This document shows, one piece after another, positions 1 through 7,221 of a stretch of 64,000 bases of DNA. The stretch covers positions 1 to 64,000 of the forward strand of contig JBFLVI010000002.1 of NCBI GenBank assembly GCA_040758635.1, in the 5' to 3' direction. The notes under the pieces are model-generated. The model ran no database searches. It saw nothing but the letters and a program-made list of their open reading frames with translations, and was not told the DNA's origin. The stretch comes from Yes71-27 sp040758635. Lineage in GTDB: Bacteria; Bacillota; Desulfotomaculia; Desulfotomaculales; Ammonificaceae. The position numbers were made by a program, and so were the translations under genes. Within the stretch, counting starts at the first letter, position 1. The number at the start of each line of letters is the position of its first letter.

Positions 1-46
1 TCTCCAAAACCGAAGATTGTGGGTTCGAGTCCTGCCTCCCCCGCCA
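1..46 (+). tRNA. tRNA-Trp (CCA anticodon), 3' part only
   Basis: The window opens in the anticodon stem-loop: CTCCAAAACC reads as the loop carrying anticodon CCA followed by the 3' anticodon stem. A short variable loop, a T-arm with GGGTTCGAGTCC and an acceptor 3' strand ending in an encoded CCA at 44-46 follow. The 5' half lies outside the window. The anticodon and arm layout match bacterial tRNA-Trp. Confidence 0.88.
1..46. other. Probable prophage attachment site (attL) in tRNA-Trp
   Basis: The 3' half of a tRNA gene lies 150 bases from a tyrosine integrase reading away from it, the classic arrangement for integration into a tRNA 3' end. The exact core cannot be set because the second copy (attR) is outside the window. 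Bases 47-199 hold no gene; the last part is the integrase leader with a strong AAAGGAGG ribosome-binding site at about 183-190. Confidence 0.6.
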
Positions 47-199
47 GAGAACCCAAGCCCAACTGTACCAGGGCTTTCGAGAAGTACCCCTAGGAAAAAA
101 TTGCCACAGTTACCAGCGTAAAAGCAGGCTGAAAACGAGTATACCGATGTCGCAGAAAGCGGCCCTTCAAGAGCAACGGTATAAAGGAGGAGCCGCTTT

Positions 200-1198
200 A
201 TGTTTAGTGACGACCGCGATAGACCGTTGTTTTTAAAGGACTCCCGAAGGCGCAGCGCATGGTGGGTACTGTTCGAGGAGTTCAGGCTTTTTAAGCGAGC
301 CCAGGGCGTATCCGAGAGAACAATACGCGACTATTACTATCACATTGCCGCCTTTTTCAGGCAAAACCCTTCTGCCTTAAAAAGCTACGAAGTATTAAGA
401 AAGGCCGTGCTTATTCACTTTGAGGGGTTCAGAGAGTACTCAGCTGCCTACCACAACCTGCGCCGGGAGTACCTAAAAGCTTTTTTTAACTGGTGTGTCG
501 CGGAAGGGTACCTCGAAGCTAACCCTGTCGACTCCATAAAGAAGAGAAAGGACGAACCCCGGCCCCGAGCGCTCGATGATGAGACGGTCGTCAGGCTGTT
601 CGAGCTCTGCGACCTGAAGACCTACCAGGGGATTAGGGATTATGCCTTAATCCTCTTCCAGTTAGACACCGGGGTGCGTCCAAGCGAGGCTTTAAGCCTC
701 CTGCCGTTGGACGTTAACCTGCGCTCCCTTGAAGCCCGCATACCCGCGAGGACCGCCAAAACAAGGACAGAGCGTACCGTAGTGTTTTCCCCGGGTACGG
801 CCAAAGCGATAATGCGGCTCATTAACGTTCGTCCCCGCCAGTGGGATGAACGTGTGCCACTGTTTGCAGGGCAGGACGGCACCAGAATGTTTACAAGCTC
901 GTGGGCACATAGGCTACAGTTTTATTCCAGGCAGCTGGGGGTGAAAATTACACCGTACCAGCTCAGGCATACGGCGGCAATTATGATGCTCCGCGGTGGT
1001 GCGCGAGCGTTTTTTGTGCAGCGCCAGCTGGGACACGCTTCCCTTTCTATGACACAACGTTATGTATATTTGTTAAATGACGACATGAAGGAAGAACATG
1101 CCAGAGTGTCACCCGTGGAAAACTTTTTCACTGACAGAGTTAGAGTTAGAAATATTAAAGAAAGGTTATCTAGAAAAGAGGTGAGGCGTGATAAATAA
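200..1198 (+). CDS. int: Tyrosine recombinase / phage integrase
   Basis: This site-specific recombinase would integrate and excise the prophage at tRNA-Trp. It has 332 residues, a normal length for the family. The N-terminal part (about 25-110) looks like a SAM-like core-binding domain (SERTIRDYYYHIAAFF). The catalytic domain follows, with Arg160 in GVRPSEAL, Arg256 in YQLRHTAA, His279 in QLGHASL and the nucleophile Tyr288 in QRYVYL. The usual first His of the HxxR box is a Tyr here. The ATG start is set by AAAGGAGG nine bases upstream. It reads away from the tRNA, as expected for an integrase at the left prophage end. A small gene overlaps its last codons. Confidence 0.95.
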   Translation: MFSDDRDRPLFLKDSRRRSAWWVLFEEFRLFKRAQGVSERTIRDYYYHIAAFFRQNPSALKSYEVLRKAVLIHFEGFREYSAAYHNLRREYLKAFFNWCVAEGYLEANPVDSIKKRKDEPRPRALDDETVVRLFELCDLKTYQGIRDYALILFQLDTGVRPSEALSLLPLDVNLRSLEARIPARTAKTRTERTVVFSPGTAKAIMRLINVRPRQWDERVPLFAGQDGTRMFTSSWAHRLQFYSRQLGVKITPYQLRHTAAIMMLRGGARAFFVQRQLGHASLSMTQRYVYLLNDDMKEEHARVSPVENFFTDRVRVRNIKERLSRKEVRRDK

Positions 1199-1355
1199 GT
1201 TACCGCTGTTCCCGTATTGTCCTTACACTTCCTGTGTTTATAACACAGAAGGGCACTGTAAAGTTGGCATTGGCAATGCTGGATTCGGCTTTCCTTGTGT
1301 TTTTTACGTTCCGCGGGAGGGAGCACAGGGTTTTCCGGAGTGGTACCACGGGTAG
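1188..1355 (+). CDS. Small Cys-containing protein, unknown function
   Basis: A 55-codon frame starts at GTG 1188, overlaps the integrase stop by 11 bases, and has GAGGTGA just upstream. The product carries four Cys (YCPYTSC, GHCKVG, FPCVFY), which hints at metal binding or a structural disulfide, but I recognise no family. It ends at TAG 1353. The same frame stays open after this stop up to about 1650, broken only by two more TAG codons, so this may be the front part of a longer decayed gene. Confidence 0.45.
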   Translation: MINKLPLFPYCPYTSCVYNTEGHCKVGIGNAGFGFPCVFYVPREGAQGFPEWYHG

Positions 1356-1675
1356 TATCGCGTAGAATTCGCTGCAAGGTGCCTCTACAATACGTGCAAG
1401 GGGAAAGTATTTGCGCGGTTTTTTAGGCCTGGTCTACAAAGCCCTGCGAGACGGTGGAAAGGAGTGGTCGGGGTGTAGGCAATAGAAAATGTGATTAAGG
1501 CACTGGCGGAAATGATAAAGGAATGTAAAGAGATGGAAAAGGGCGGTCTCTATTAGATAGCCGCGGATATGGACGAGGATTCGGATGAGTATGACCACCT
1601 GGTGAATGCTCTCTTCCACATCAAGCAGGTAAGGATGCCGAGTGGCTTTACGACCAGCTGAAAGTTGAACTATAG
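1356..1675 (+). pseudogene. Decayed small gene(s) with in-frame TAGs and a frameshift
   Basis: In the frame of the preceding small gene, coding-like sequence continues past TAG 1353. It includes a stretch reading ENVIKALAEMIKECKEMEKG and, after TAG 1551, one reading DEDSDEYDHLVNALFHIK. TAG also occurs at 1476, next to a plausible start (AAAGGAG at about 1458, GTG at 1473). After about 1630 the coding signal shifts frame and ends as DAEWLYDQLKVEL at TAG 1673-1675. The acidic helical character suggests a small phage accessory protein. The simplest reading is a pseudogene; amber readthrough is the less likely alternative. Confidence 0.5.
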
Positions 1676-1713
1676 CGTTAAAAGGTTTAAACTAAAAACA
1701 GGGGGTATATGCT

Positions 1714-2037
1714 ATGGTAGTTGATGGCTTTTATTTATGGCCCTGTAGTATTTGTGGGGAGATGCAACCAGAATCGCCTGACGATACTGATGCAGGTGGC
1801 TGGGGCAATCTTATCCTTGTCGAAGGAGACAACGGCGAAACCTTAATAGTCTGCCGCGACTGCATAAATGAGAGCATGGCAGGCAAAGGCCTTGGTTTTT
1901 TGATGGCAGGCGTGTCTTACGCTGGACCCAGGGCAAGGGAGTGGGCCAATCAAATTATCGACGGTATGCTAACCGGAGAAGACTTCCCCGAGTACCAGTG
2001 CGGGCACTGGGAGTGGCATCCAGAAGAGTGCGTGTAG
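1714..2037 (+). CDS. Zinc-ribbon-like hypothetical protein
   Basis: This encodes 107 residues of unknown function. Two CxxC pairs (CSIC near residue 11 and CRDC near 49) could make a zinc ribbon, and a third Cys/His cluster (CGHWEWHPEEC) lies at the C-terminus. The protein is acidic and Trp-rich, without a signal peptide or membrane segment. The start is supported by GGGGGT about nine bases upstream of ATG 1714. It is first in a series of small + strand genes between the integrase and the ligase-like gene; such genes in temperate phages are often accessory or host-takeover functions. No specific role can be read. Confidence 0.7.
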   Translation: MVVDGFYLWPCSICGEMQPESPDDTDAGGWGNLILVEGDNGETLIVCRDCINESMAGKGLGFLMAGVSYAGPRAREWANQIIDGMLTGEDFPEYQCGHWEWHPEECV

Positions 2038-2080
2038 CAAAGCAAGCGGTTTTTAAGAAGAATAGAAAGGAGAATAAACA

Positions 2081-2290
2081 ATGCCTTTCTGGGTAACGGG
2101 TAAAGCGTGGATTAAGTGTGATGACTGCGGAAAAATCATCAAACCAAGAGAGCAGTATTTGTACAACGAGGAGACGGGCCACAAACAATGTAGCCGGTGT
2201 TATGATACAGAATACCAAGAATACTTAGAAGAACTTGATAAAGCGACCTGCCCGACACCAGAAGAACTACTGGACACAGAACCGTTCTAA
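2081..2290 (+). CDS. Small zinc-ribbon protein
   Basis: The product has 69 residues with CDDC and CSRC pairs about 30 residues apart (CDDCGKIIKPREQY ... KQCSRCYDTEY), a typical four-Cys zinc ribbon, followed by an acidic tail. AAAGGAG lies eight bases before ATG 2081. No further domain is visible. It could be a nucleic-acid or protein adaptor; that is inference from the fold only. Confidence 0.72.
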   Translation: MPFWVTGKAWIKCDDCGKIIKPREQYLYNEETGHKQCSRCYDTEYQEYLEELDKATCPTPEELLDTEPF

Positions 2291-2309
2291 AAAGGGGAGA
2301 GATAGTGCG

Positions 2310-2570
2310 TTGAGTGAGTATAAAGCCGAGCTTGATAATATTGTTAAAGAAGCCAGTATACAGGAAATCTTGGTAGCTGCACTGAGCTATATTTCAGATA
2401 TAGGTTACGGTTGTAATAGTTGTAATACCGTAGAAAGTTTAAAAGCGTTGATTGACGAGATGAGTTCGACAGCCAGAGCCGCATTAAATTTAGACAGAGA
2501 GCATTATGCCATACGACGGTACGTATGGCTTAGAAGAGGAACACGAGGAAATGTTAAGAGGAGGGTATAA
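2310..2570 (+). CDS. Hypothetical protein, helical
   Basis: I place the start at TTG 2310, preceded by AAGGGGAG, rather than further upstream where the frame overlaps the zinc-ribbon gene. The 86-residue product begins LSEYKAELDNIVKEASIQEI and is predicted mostly helical, with Cys-x-x-Cys in GCNSCNTV and a very basic C-terminus. I do not recognise it. Its 3' end lies just before the strong ribosome-binding site of the next gene. Confidence 0.55.
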   Translation: MSEYKAELDNIVKEASIQEILVAALSYISDIGYGCNSCNTVESLKALIDEMSSTARAALNLDREHYAIRRYVWLRRGTRGNVKRRV

Positions 2571-2574
2571 GATA

Positions 2575-2784
2575 ATGCGTCGTATAAAATTTAAAGAGCG
2601 GTTCGAGACTCCGTTCGAGCAGTATAGCGAGCACAACGGGAAGCGCTTTAAGCCCATTCGCAGGTTAGACGACTCTGAGCGCGACCGCTGCGTAGGGCGA
2701 ATGTGGAAAATAGAATTGGAAACCGGCGAAGTCATTGATGCCTGGCAGGAAGAAGTAGAAGAAGGCCGTCGTTTTGTTTATTGA
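2575..2784 (+). CDS. Hypothetical protein, small and charged
   Basis: This encodes 69 residues from ATG 2575, which is preceded by GAGGAGGG at ideal spacing. An in-frame ATG at 2506 would add 23 acidic residues but has a weak ribosome-binding site and would overlap the previous gene. The sequence is highly charged (MRRIKFKERFETPFEQYSEH at the start) and ends in an acidic stretch. No known family. Confidence 0.6.
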   Translation: MRRIKFKERFETPFEQYSEHNGKRFKPIRRLDDSERDRCVGRMWKIELETGEVIDAWQEEVEEGRRFVY

Positions 2785-2800
2785 ATGGGGGTAATTGTAT

Positions 2801-3025
2801 ATGTTTAAGGTATTTCTCTACGACTTAAAACAAGACACGGTGTGTTTTCTCAACCACAATCTTACTAAAGCCGAGGCCCGAGAGCAGGTCGCCGACCTCC
2901 GAAAGCGGGGTTTGCCGGCATTTATCCAAAAGCAGGAAAAACACCACCGGACTGTATGTGCAGAAGCATGTAACACCTGTTCACGGGAATTTACGAAAAT
3001 TCTTACACGTATCGCAAATCGGTAA
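2801..3025 (+). CDS. Hypothetical protein
   Basis: The gene encodes 74 residues from ATG 2801 with GGGGGT about ten bases upstream. It opens with a beta-alpha-like stretch (MFKVFLYDLKQDTVCFLNHN), then TKAEAREQVADLRKRG, as in small proteins carrying a SPOR- or ferredoxin-like fold, and ends with CAEACNTC. Function unknown. A clear intrinsic terminator follows, making it the last gene of the first small-gene unit. Confidence 0.62.
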   Translation: MFKVFLYDLKQDTVCFLNHNLTKAEAREQVADLRKRGLPAFIQKQEKHHRTVCAEACNTCSREFTKILTRIANR

Positions 3026-3059
3026 AAAGTTAATTTAATTTAATCAAGACATTTAGCGG

Positions 3060-3083
3060 CCCCGCCTGAAAGCGGGGTTTTTT
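3060..3083 (+). terminator. Rho-independent terminator
   Basis: The stem CCCCGC/GCGGGG with loop CTGAAA is followed by six T. It ends the 1714-3025 small-gene unit on the + strand. Confidence 0.85.
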
Positions 3084-3114
3084 AATTTAAAAATGAGAAA
3101 GGGGGGATAAATTC

Positions 3115-3456
3115 ATGCATCTCAAGGGTAGGCCGATAGGTCTTAAAGCTTTTATGAGCAAAGAGCAAATGAAAAAGCACCTGATTAAGGTGCGGGAAGA
3201 ATGGCTGGCCGAGGGCTTCAGCGAAGCCGAGGTAACCAATGCCGTCCTGAGCAAGTGTCACCCGCTATTAGTAGGCTATTACTGGGCCAGATTTCCCGAA
3301 AGTTCTGAAAGGCTTGCCGAGGCCTTGCGAGAGCTGGGCTATTCCGCAAGCAAGCGACCGCAGCGGGTTGCAACGTCCAAACTGCCAAAGACAAGGCCTG
3401 GGAAGAAGGCACTGAATGGTAGTCTCGCCATGCAGTTTAAAGAGGTCATGGGTTAA
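3115..3456 (+). CDS. Hypothetical helical protein
   Basis: The 113-residue product has ATG 3115 preceded by AAGGGGGGAT. It is rich in predicted helix (SKEQMKKHLIKVREEWLAEG) with a basic Lys/Arg/Pro-rich tail near 80-100, which might contact nucleic acid. No recognisable domain. It starts a new + strand unit after the terminator. Confidence 0.62.
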   Translation: MHLKGRPIGLKAFMSKEQMKKHLIKVREEWLAEGFSEAEVTNAVLSKCHPLLVGYYWARFPESSERLAEALRELGYSASKRPQRVATSKLPKTRPGKKALNGSLAMQFKEVMG

Positions 3457-3478
3457 TACAAGAAGGAGGTGTAATGAC

Positions 3479-3625
3479 GTGCCTCTGTTTAGCGTTTACA
3501 TGACCAGAACCTATGTAATTACCGTTGAGGCGGAAGATGGGGCAAAAGCTATAGAGATAGCACAGGATATAGACATTGGTTCGTGGGACGATGTGGACTA
3601 TGAATACGAAGCAGTACTGCTGTGA
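3479..3625 (+). CDS. Small hypothetical protein
   Basis: This encodes 48 residues. GTG 3479 is chosen because AAGGAGGTG ends about eight bases upstream; an internal ATG at 3500 is the alternative. The product reads TRTYVITVEAEDGAKAIEIA and then an acidic tail, a beta-alpha unit resembling half of a small ferredoxin-like domain. Function unknown. The ligase-like gene begins 11 bases after its stop. Confidence 0.55.
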   Translation: MPLFSVYMTRTYVITVEAEDGAKAIEIAQDIDIGSWDDVDYEYEAVLL

Positions 3626-3635
3626 GGGAACAGTT

Positions 3636-4232
3636 ATGGAAACCTTCTTCTGGAAGAATTACTTTCTTCCTGAAACAAAGTATCGGGGAAAGCCGGAACA
3701 TATTAGATATCCTGCGCTGGCTTCCCTAAAATTGGACGGCGAGCTGCAGTACCTTATAGTCAAGAACGGTAGGGCAATCACCGTTAACAAATCAAAGTAT
3801 GGCAGAGTTAGAAGGGATTACCCCGTGACCAGAGAAGCTGTATGCCTGCCGGACGGTATTTATCTGGGCGAGCTATACTGGAACGAAGGCAGAACACTGC
3901 AAGATTTTTACGGGCTGCTCGCCCGCAAGGCTGACGATAACCTGAAGCTCGCCATTTGGGGAGTGCTTGAATACGGTTATGAAAAAAACATAGATACAGT
4001 AAGGACTGTAGAAATTCTCGAAAAAATCAGGCCTCTTTTACCTGTTGGAGGGTATGTTTCTGTAGTTCCTTACTGGTGGGTAAAAAATAAAGAAGAGCTG
4101 TATTTACTTGCCAGGGAAATACTTGCTTGCGGATGGGAAGGCCTGGTGGTCAGAAATCCCGGGGCGGTGTATATCGGCGGGACAAGTTCTGATTGGGTAA
4201 AAGTTAAGGCTCGCACCAGAAGGGATAAATAA
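3636..4232 (+). CDS. ATP-dependent DNA/RNA ligase-like nucleotidyltransferase, adenylation domain only
   Basis: The 198-residue product carries nucleotidyltransferase motifs in order: motif I SLKLDGE with candidate AMP-accepting Lys32, a motif III-like GIYLGELYWNEG, motif IV EGLVVRNP and motif V DWVKVKA. It fits the adenylation domain of ATP-dependent polynucleotide ligases (aspartate after Lys in KxDG, Glu and Lys in the late motifs). It is much shorter than a full ligase, and nothing after motif V could form the usual OB-fold domain. It could join nicks alone, work with a partner, or be a nucleotide-transferring enzyme of other purpose. ATG 3636 with GAGGGA upstream is preferred over an earlier frame start inside the previous gene. 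Confidence 0.75.
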   Translation: METFFWKNYFLPETKYRGKPEHIRYPALASLKLDGELQYLIVKNGRAITVNKSKYGRVRRDYPVTREAVCLPDGIYLGELYWNEGRTLQDFYGLLARKADDNLKLAIWGVLEYGYEKNIDTVRTVEILEKIRPLLPVGGYVSVVPYWWVKNKEELYLLAREILACGWEGLVVRNPGAVYIGGTSSDWVKVKARTRRDK

Positions 4233-4276
4233 GAACAGAATTTTATCTTGAATTAAGAAGCGAAGGGGGGAAGAGG

Positions 4277-4543
4277 ATGTACTTAGAGTGGTGGCGAAAG
4301 GATTACGACGAAGTAATCATCTCTGTTGACTTAGTGGAGGTGGAGGAAAATGGACAAATGGAACCGCAATTGCAACTTAATCTCAGTGCCGGGTACAAAG
4401 ACCCGGACTGGGGGTTTGTAGAAGTTGACAACCTGCGGTTATACTTCACTGCTGACGACGCAAAGCATTTATATGCCGAATTGAATGCTTTGCTAAAGGA
4501 CCCTCCTGCACGGGATGATATGTCTACAGTGGTGAAAAGATAA
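4277..4543 (+). CDS. Hypothetical acidic protein
   Basis: This 88-residue protein has GGGGGGAAGAGG before ATG 4277. It is acidic and looks mostly beta-strand (EVIISVDLVEVEENGQMEPQ, NLRLYFTADDAKHLYAELNA). No known family. It ends the unit that includes the ligase-like gene; a terminator hairpin follows after 80 bases of AT-rich DNA with no gene in it. Confidence 0.6.
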   Translation: MYLEWWRKDYDEVIISVDLVEVEENGQMEPQLQLNLSAGYKDPDWGFVEVDNLRLYFTADDAKHLYAELNALLKDPPARDDMSTVVKR

Positions 4544-4625
4544 AACGATTTGAGCTAGAGCACTACTAAGTTTTTTTTATTTTCTTACAACGTGGCTGTC
4601 CGATACCAACTCTCGCCTTATTAAT

Positions 4626-4647
4626 ATAGGACCTTTGTCCTATTTTT
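4626..4647 (+). terminator. Intrinsic terminator
   Basis: Perfect 7-bp stem ATAGGAC/GTCCTAT with loop CTTT, then a T run (4643-4647). It lies immediately upstream of the promoter of the next gene, so it insulates that gene from upstream transcription. Confidence 0.65.
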
Positions 4648-4659
4648 CGACAATTTTCT

Positions 4660-4687
4660 TTGATAGTCGGCAGACCGCCCTTATAAT
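4660..4687 (+). promoter_or_regulatory. Sigma-A type promoter for the secreted stalk protein
   Basis: A -35 box TTGATA (4660-4665) and a perfect -10 box TATAAT (4682-4687) lie 16 bases apart, about 70 bases upstream of the ATG at 4758. With the hairpins at 4626 and 7121 this makes the gene an independently transcribed unit. Confidence 0.65.
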
Positions 4688-4757
4688 GATATTAGATATT
4701 ATTGCCAGGACCTTCGGCGGGAGAGATTTATTACTTAAATCTTATGGGGGTGTAAAG

Positions 4758-7115
4758 ATGGCAAAGCGCATCCTGCTGGTGGCGGTGTTATTGTTATTTC
4801 TGGTGTGGGCAGTACCGGCGCAGGCGGATAATTTTTACTGGGTGCAGCCAAAAACAACTTCGCTGTATATTAATGACCAGCCGGTCCCGGACCTTACCAG
4901 GTACTACTACGTGGATGAGAACAACGACATCTACCTGACGGCCGATTGCATTAACAAGTACCTGCCCGTTAAAGCCACGGTCAACGAGAAGTACGTTTTC
5001 GATTGGGTCCTCTTAACGGACGGCAAAAGGTCTTATAAAGTTCAGCCCAAGACGTACAACGTAATGCGTCTGACCGACGGCGCGGTAGCCCTTCTGTCTA
5101 GAGAGACATTTATCTCGGGCGGAGTGTTTCACATTTATGCTGGCGACCTCGCTGAGCTCTTTGACTACGAGTACGGGTACGACGTCAACAGGGAGGTTGG
5201 TTACCTTGAAACTAACTTATCCGAAAAGGCCAACTCAGAGACTGATGCATCTGAAGATACCAAAAAGAGTGCCGAAGCAACAGAAGAAGAACCAGCAGCG
5301 GTTACGCCCGGAAGCGTCTTAGAATTCCCGCTCAGCACAAACGAAACAAAGTTTCTCAGCTCGCACGAGGAAAAACTTATCTCTTTAGGTGGCCTGATTA
5401 GGCTGGCCTGTATACCGTCGGAAGGCGCTTACCTGGGCAAGGGCAAGAATGACGAAGAAACCGTGGGTGGTTTTGACTCCGAGGCTGACGGCTATATATT
5501 TAATTTGCGTTTTGTTGCGGACAAACCGTACGCAGAATACCGCCTGAACATGACGCCAGACGGCCCAGGCCCGTACACGCCGGTTCAGGTCCCGCTGCAG
5601 CTGACGCCGTTTGTACAAGGAACAATTACTTTATTTGGACAGTGTCCCAATCTTATGGTTCCCTGGAAGTTTATTTACCGAACCTGCCCTGACCTGAGGC
5701 GATATGTAGAAGTGCTGGTGGTACGGGGCGAAGACTATCGTATAGGCGAGATTAATTTTGACCTGAGAACAAAAGACTATAACCAGTGGCTTAAACATCT
5801 CGGAGATAAAGGCAAATCTCAAAATAATACAGGCGGAGACAAGAATGTCGATATCGTGGTGGACGGCAAGGAAATAAACAGCGACGTCGCTCCTGAAATA
5901 GTCAACGGGAGAACGATGGTGCCCTTGAGAGTTATCTCCGAGGCCCTGGGCGCCACCGTGCAATATCTCCCGGGACCGAAGAAGGTGATAATCATCAGGG
6001 GCGATACCCTGATTATCCTGACCATCGGCAAAGCTCAGGCCACGGTGAACAACAACCCCAAGACTCTGGACTCGCCGCCCTACATTAAAAATAACCGTAC
6101 CATGGTTCCTTTGCGCTTCGTGGTAGAGATGCTGGAATGCGCGGTAGAGTGGAACGAGGACACGCGGACGGTATCTGTGGTCTCGGGTGATGAAACCCAG
6201 CAGGAAGAGAACCAGGAACAAACAGGGGTAAGTCAGGAAAAACCCCACCCCGGCTTCAGCGTCCCCGGGCCTGTTACCACTTACATTAACGGGGTGAAGA
6301 TACCCACGACGGTAGAGTATGTGTACTATCTACCGTACGCCAGCCCGTTCATCAGCCTGGAAGCTATAGAGAAGTTTATCGGCTGGAAGGGTTCATACGA
6401 CCCCGAGACCGGTACGGTTACCCTCAGGGACGGCAACCGGACGGCCACTCTCAGTGATGCGGCGACGTTCGAGTGGGACGGAAGGGTTTACGTCGAGGCA
6501 GTGCGGGTTACTGCGCCATTTTACGATGTAAACAACCTTCCGCCTGGGATAAACGCTTATTCTTTACAATACTACTATGACCCCCACTTGCACACGCTCT
6601 TTTTGCAGACCATGTGGGACAGGGAAGTACCGGTACCGCCGACGCTTCCTGATTACAACACAAGACTTGAGAGAGAAAATTATAGGTATATCAACGCTCT
6701 GGCAGGCTATATAGACACAGAATTCAGTAATTTGCTAGCCACCGAAAAAGTAACGCCTGAAAATTTTTATGATGTGGTGTATGCTCCAATAGCTTTAAGA
6801 AGTGGGGAGGAAATTAAAATAAGCCACGTGGAAAGACGCGTGAGAGCTTTGCTGAAAGATAGTGAAATAGAAATTGAAACTCCGGTCCTTATGAGGTTTG
6901 TTTTTTATATACCCATGAAAGACCTTGTCAGGCTAGGTTTCAAGGTTAAACCACTTTTCGAGTACGGACGGGTAATGACGGCTCGGAAAGGTAGCTATAG
7001 TGCGGTATGTATCCCCGGAATGGAGCCTCGACCGTATAAAGAAGTGGAGCTTATGCTCAGGGAGTTTGCGGGATATAAACAACGTAACGGGGTATGGGTA
7101 TACGAGGGTGACTAA
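4758..7115 (+). CDS. Secreted protein with copper-amine-oxidase N-terminal-like stalk domains
   Basis: The 785-residue protein starts at ATG 4758 (GGGGGTG upstream) with a clear signal peptide (MAKRILLVAVLLLFLVWAVP, cleavage probably after AQA). Then come a beta-rich region (about 28-150), an acidic Glu/Thr linker (about 150-180), a central beta domain, and two typical PF07833-like units near 363-480 with the signature NGRTMVPLRVISEALGA and NNRTMVPLRFVVEML. A further related unit lies near 505-560. These domains are common in surface proteins of anaerobic Firmicutes; no catalytic copper site is implied. With its own promoter and terminator it looks like a moron, expressed in the lysogen and altering the host surface. 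The same domain occurs in the endolysin at 49,755. Role inferred. Confidence 0.85.
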   Translation: MAKRILLVAVLLLFLVWAVPAQADNFYWVQPKTTSLYINDQPVPDLTRYYYVDENNDIYLTADCINKYLPVKATVNEKYVFDWVLLTDGKRSYKVQPKTYNVMRLTDGAVALLSRETFISGGVFHIYAGDLAELFDYEYGYDVNREVGYLETNLSEKANSETDASEDTKKSAEATEEEPAAVTPGSVLEFPLSTNETKFLSSHEEKLISLGGLIRLACIPSEGAYLGKGKNDEETVGGFDSEADGYIFNLRFVADKPYAEYRLNMTPDGPGPYTPVQVPLQLTPFVQGTITLFGQCPNLMVPWKFIYRTCPDLRRYVEVLVVRGEDYRIGEINFDLRTKDYNQWLKHLGDKGKSQNNTGGDKNVDIVVDGKEINSDVAPEIVNGRTMVPLRVISEALGATVQYLPGPKKVIIIRGDTLIILTIGKAQATVNNNPKTLDSPPYIKNNRTMVPLRFVVEMLECAVEWNEDTRTVSVVSGDETQQEENQEQTGVSQEKPHPGFSVPGPVTTYINGVKIPTTVEYVYYLPYASPFISLEAIEKFIGWKGSYDPETGTVTLRDGNRTATLSDAATFEWDGRVYVEAVRVTAPFYDVNNLPPGINAYSLQYYYDPHLHTLFLQTMWDREVPVPPTLPDYNTRLERENYRYINALAGYIDTEFSNLLATEKVTPENFYDVVYAPIALRSGEEIKISHVERRVRALLKDSEIEIETPVLMRFVFYIPMKDLVRLGFKVKPLFEYGRVMTARKGSYSAVCIPGMEPRPYKEVELMLREFAGYKQRNGVWVYEGD

Positions 7116-7120
7116 TTCAA

Positions 7121-7162
7121 AAGACATAAAAGCCCGGGTTTTAACCCGGGCTTTTATGTCTT
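7121..7162. terminator. Bidirectional terminator, perfect 20-bp inverted repeat
   Basis: A 42-base block made of two perfect 20-base complementary arms (AAGACATAAAAGCCCGGGTT and its reverse complement) around two bases. GC-rich CCCGGG lies in the inner stem with A- and T-runs on the outer sides, so it can stop transcription both ways. It sits between the convergent genes ending at 7115 and 7222. Confidence 0.8.
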
Positions 7163-7221
7163 CGTCTAGCGCTTCCCGCGCCCGAAACATAATTTATCTT
7201 AGGCTCTCGTATTGCAATGAT

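Noticed and set aside
1188..1675. Phage-wide amber recoding
   Set aside because: Large intact genes here end in TAG (for example the 1652-residue gene at 36,842 and the kelch-FN3 gene at 28,074), so TAG is a normal stop.
5631..6248. 205-codon frame on the - strand inside the stalk-protein gene
   Set aside because: It is antisense to a well-supported exported protein, has no ribosome-binding site and no recognisable domain.
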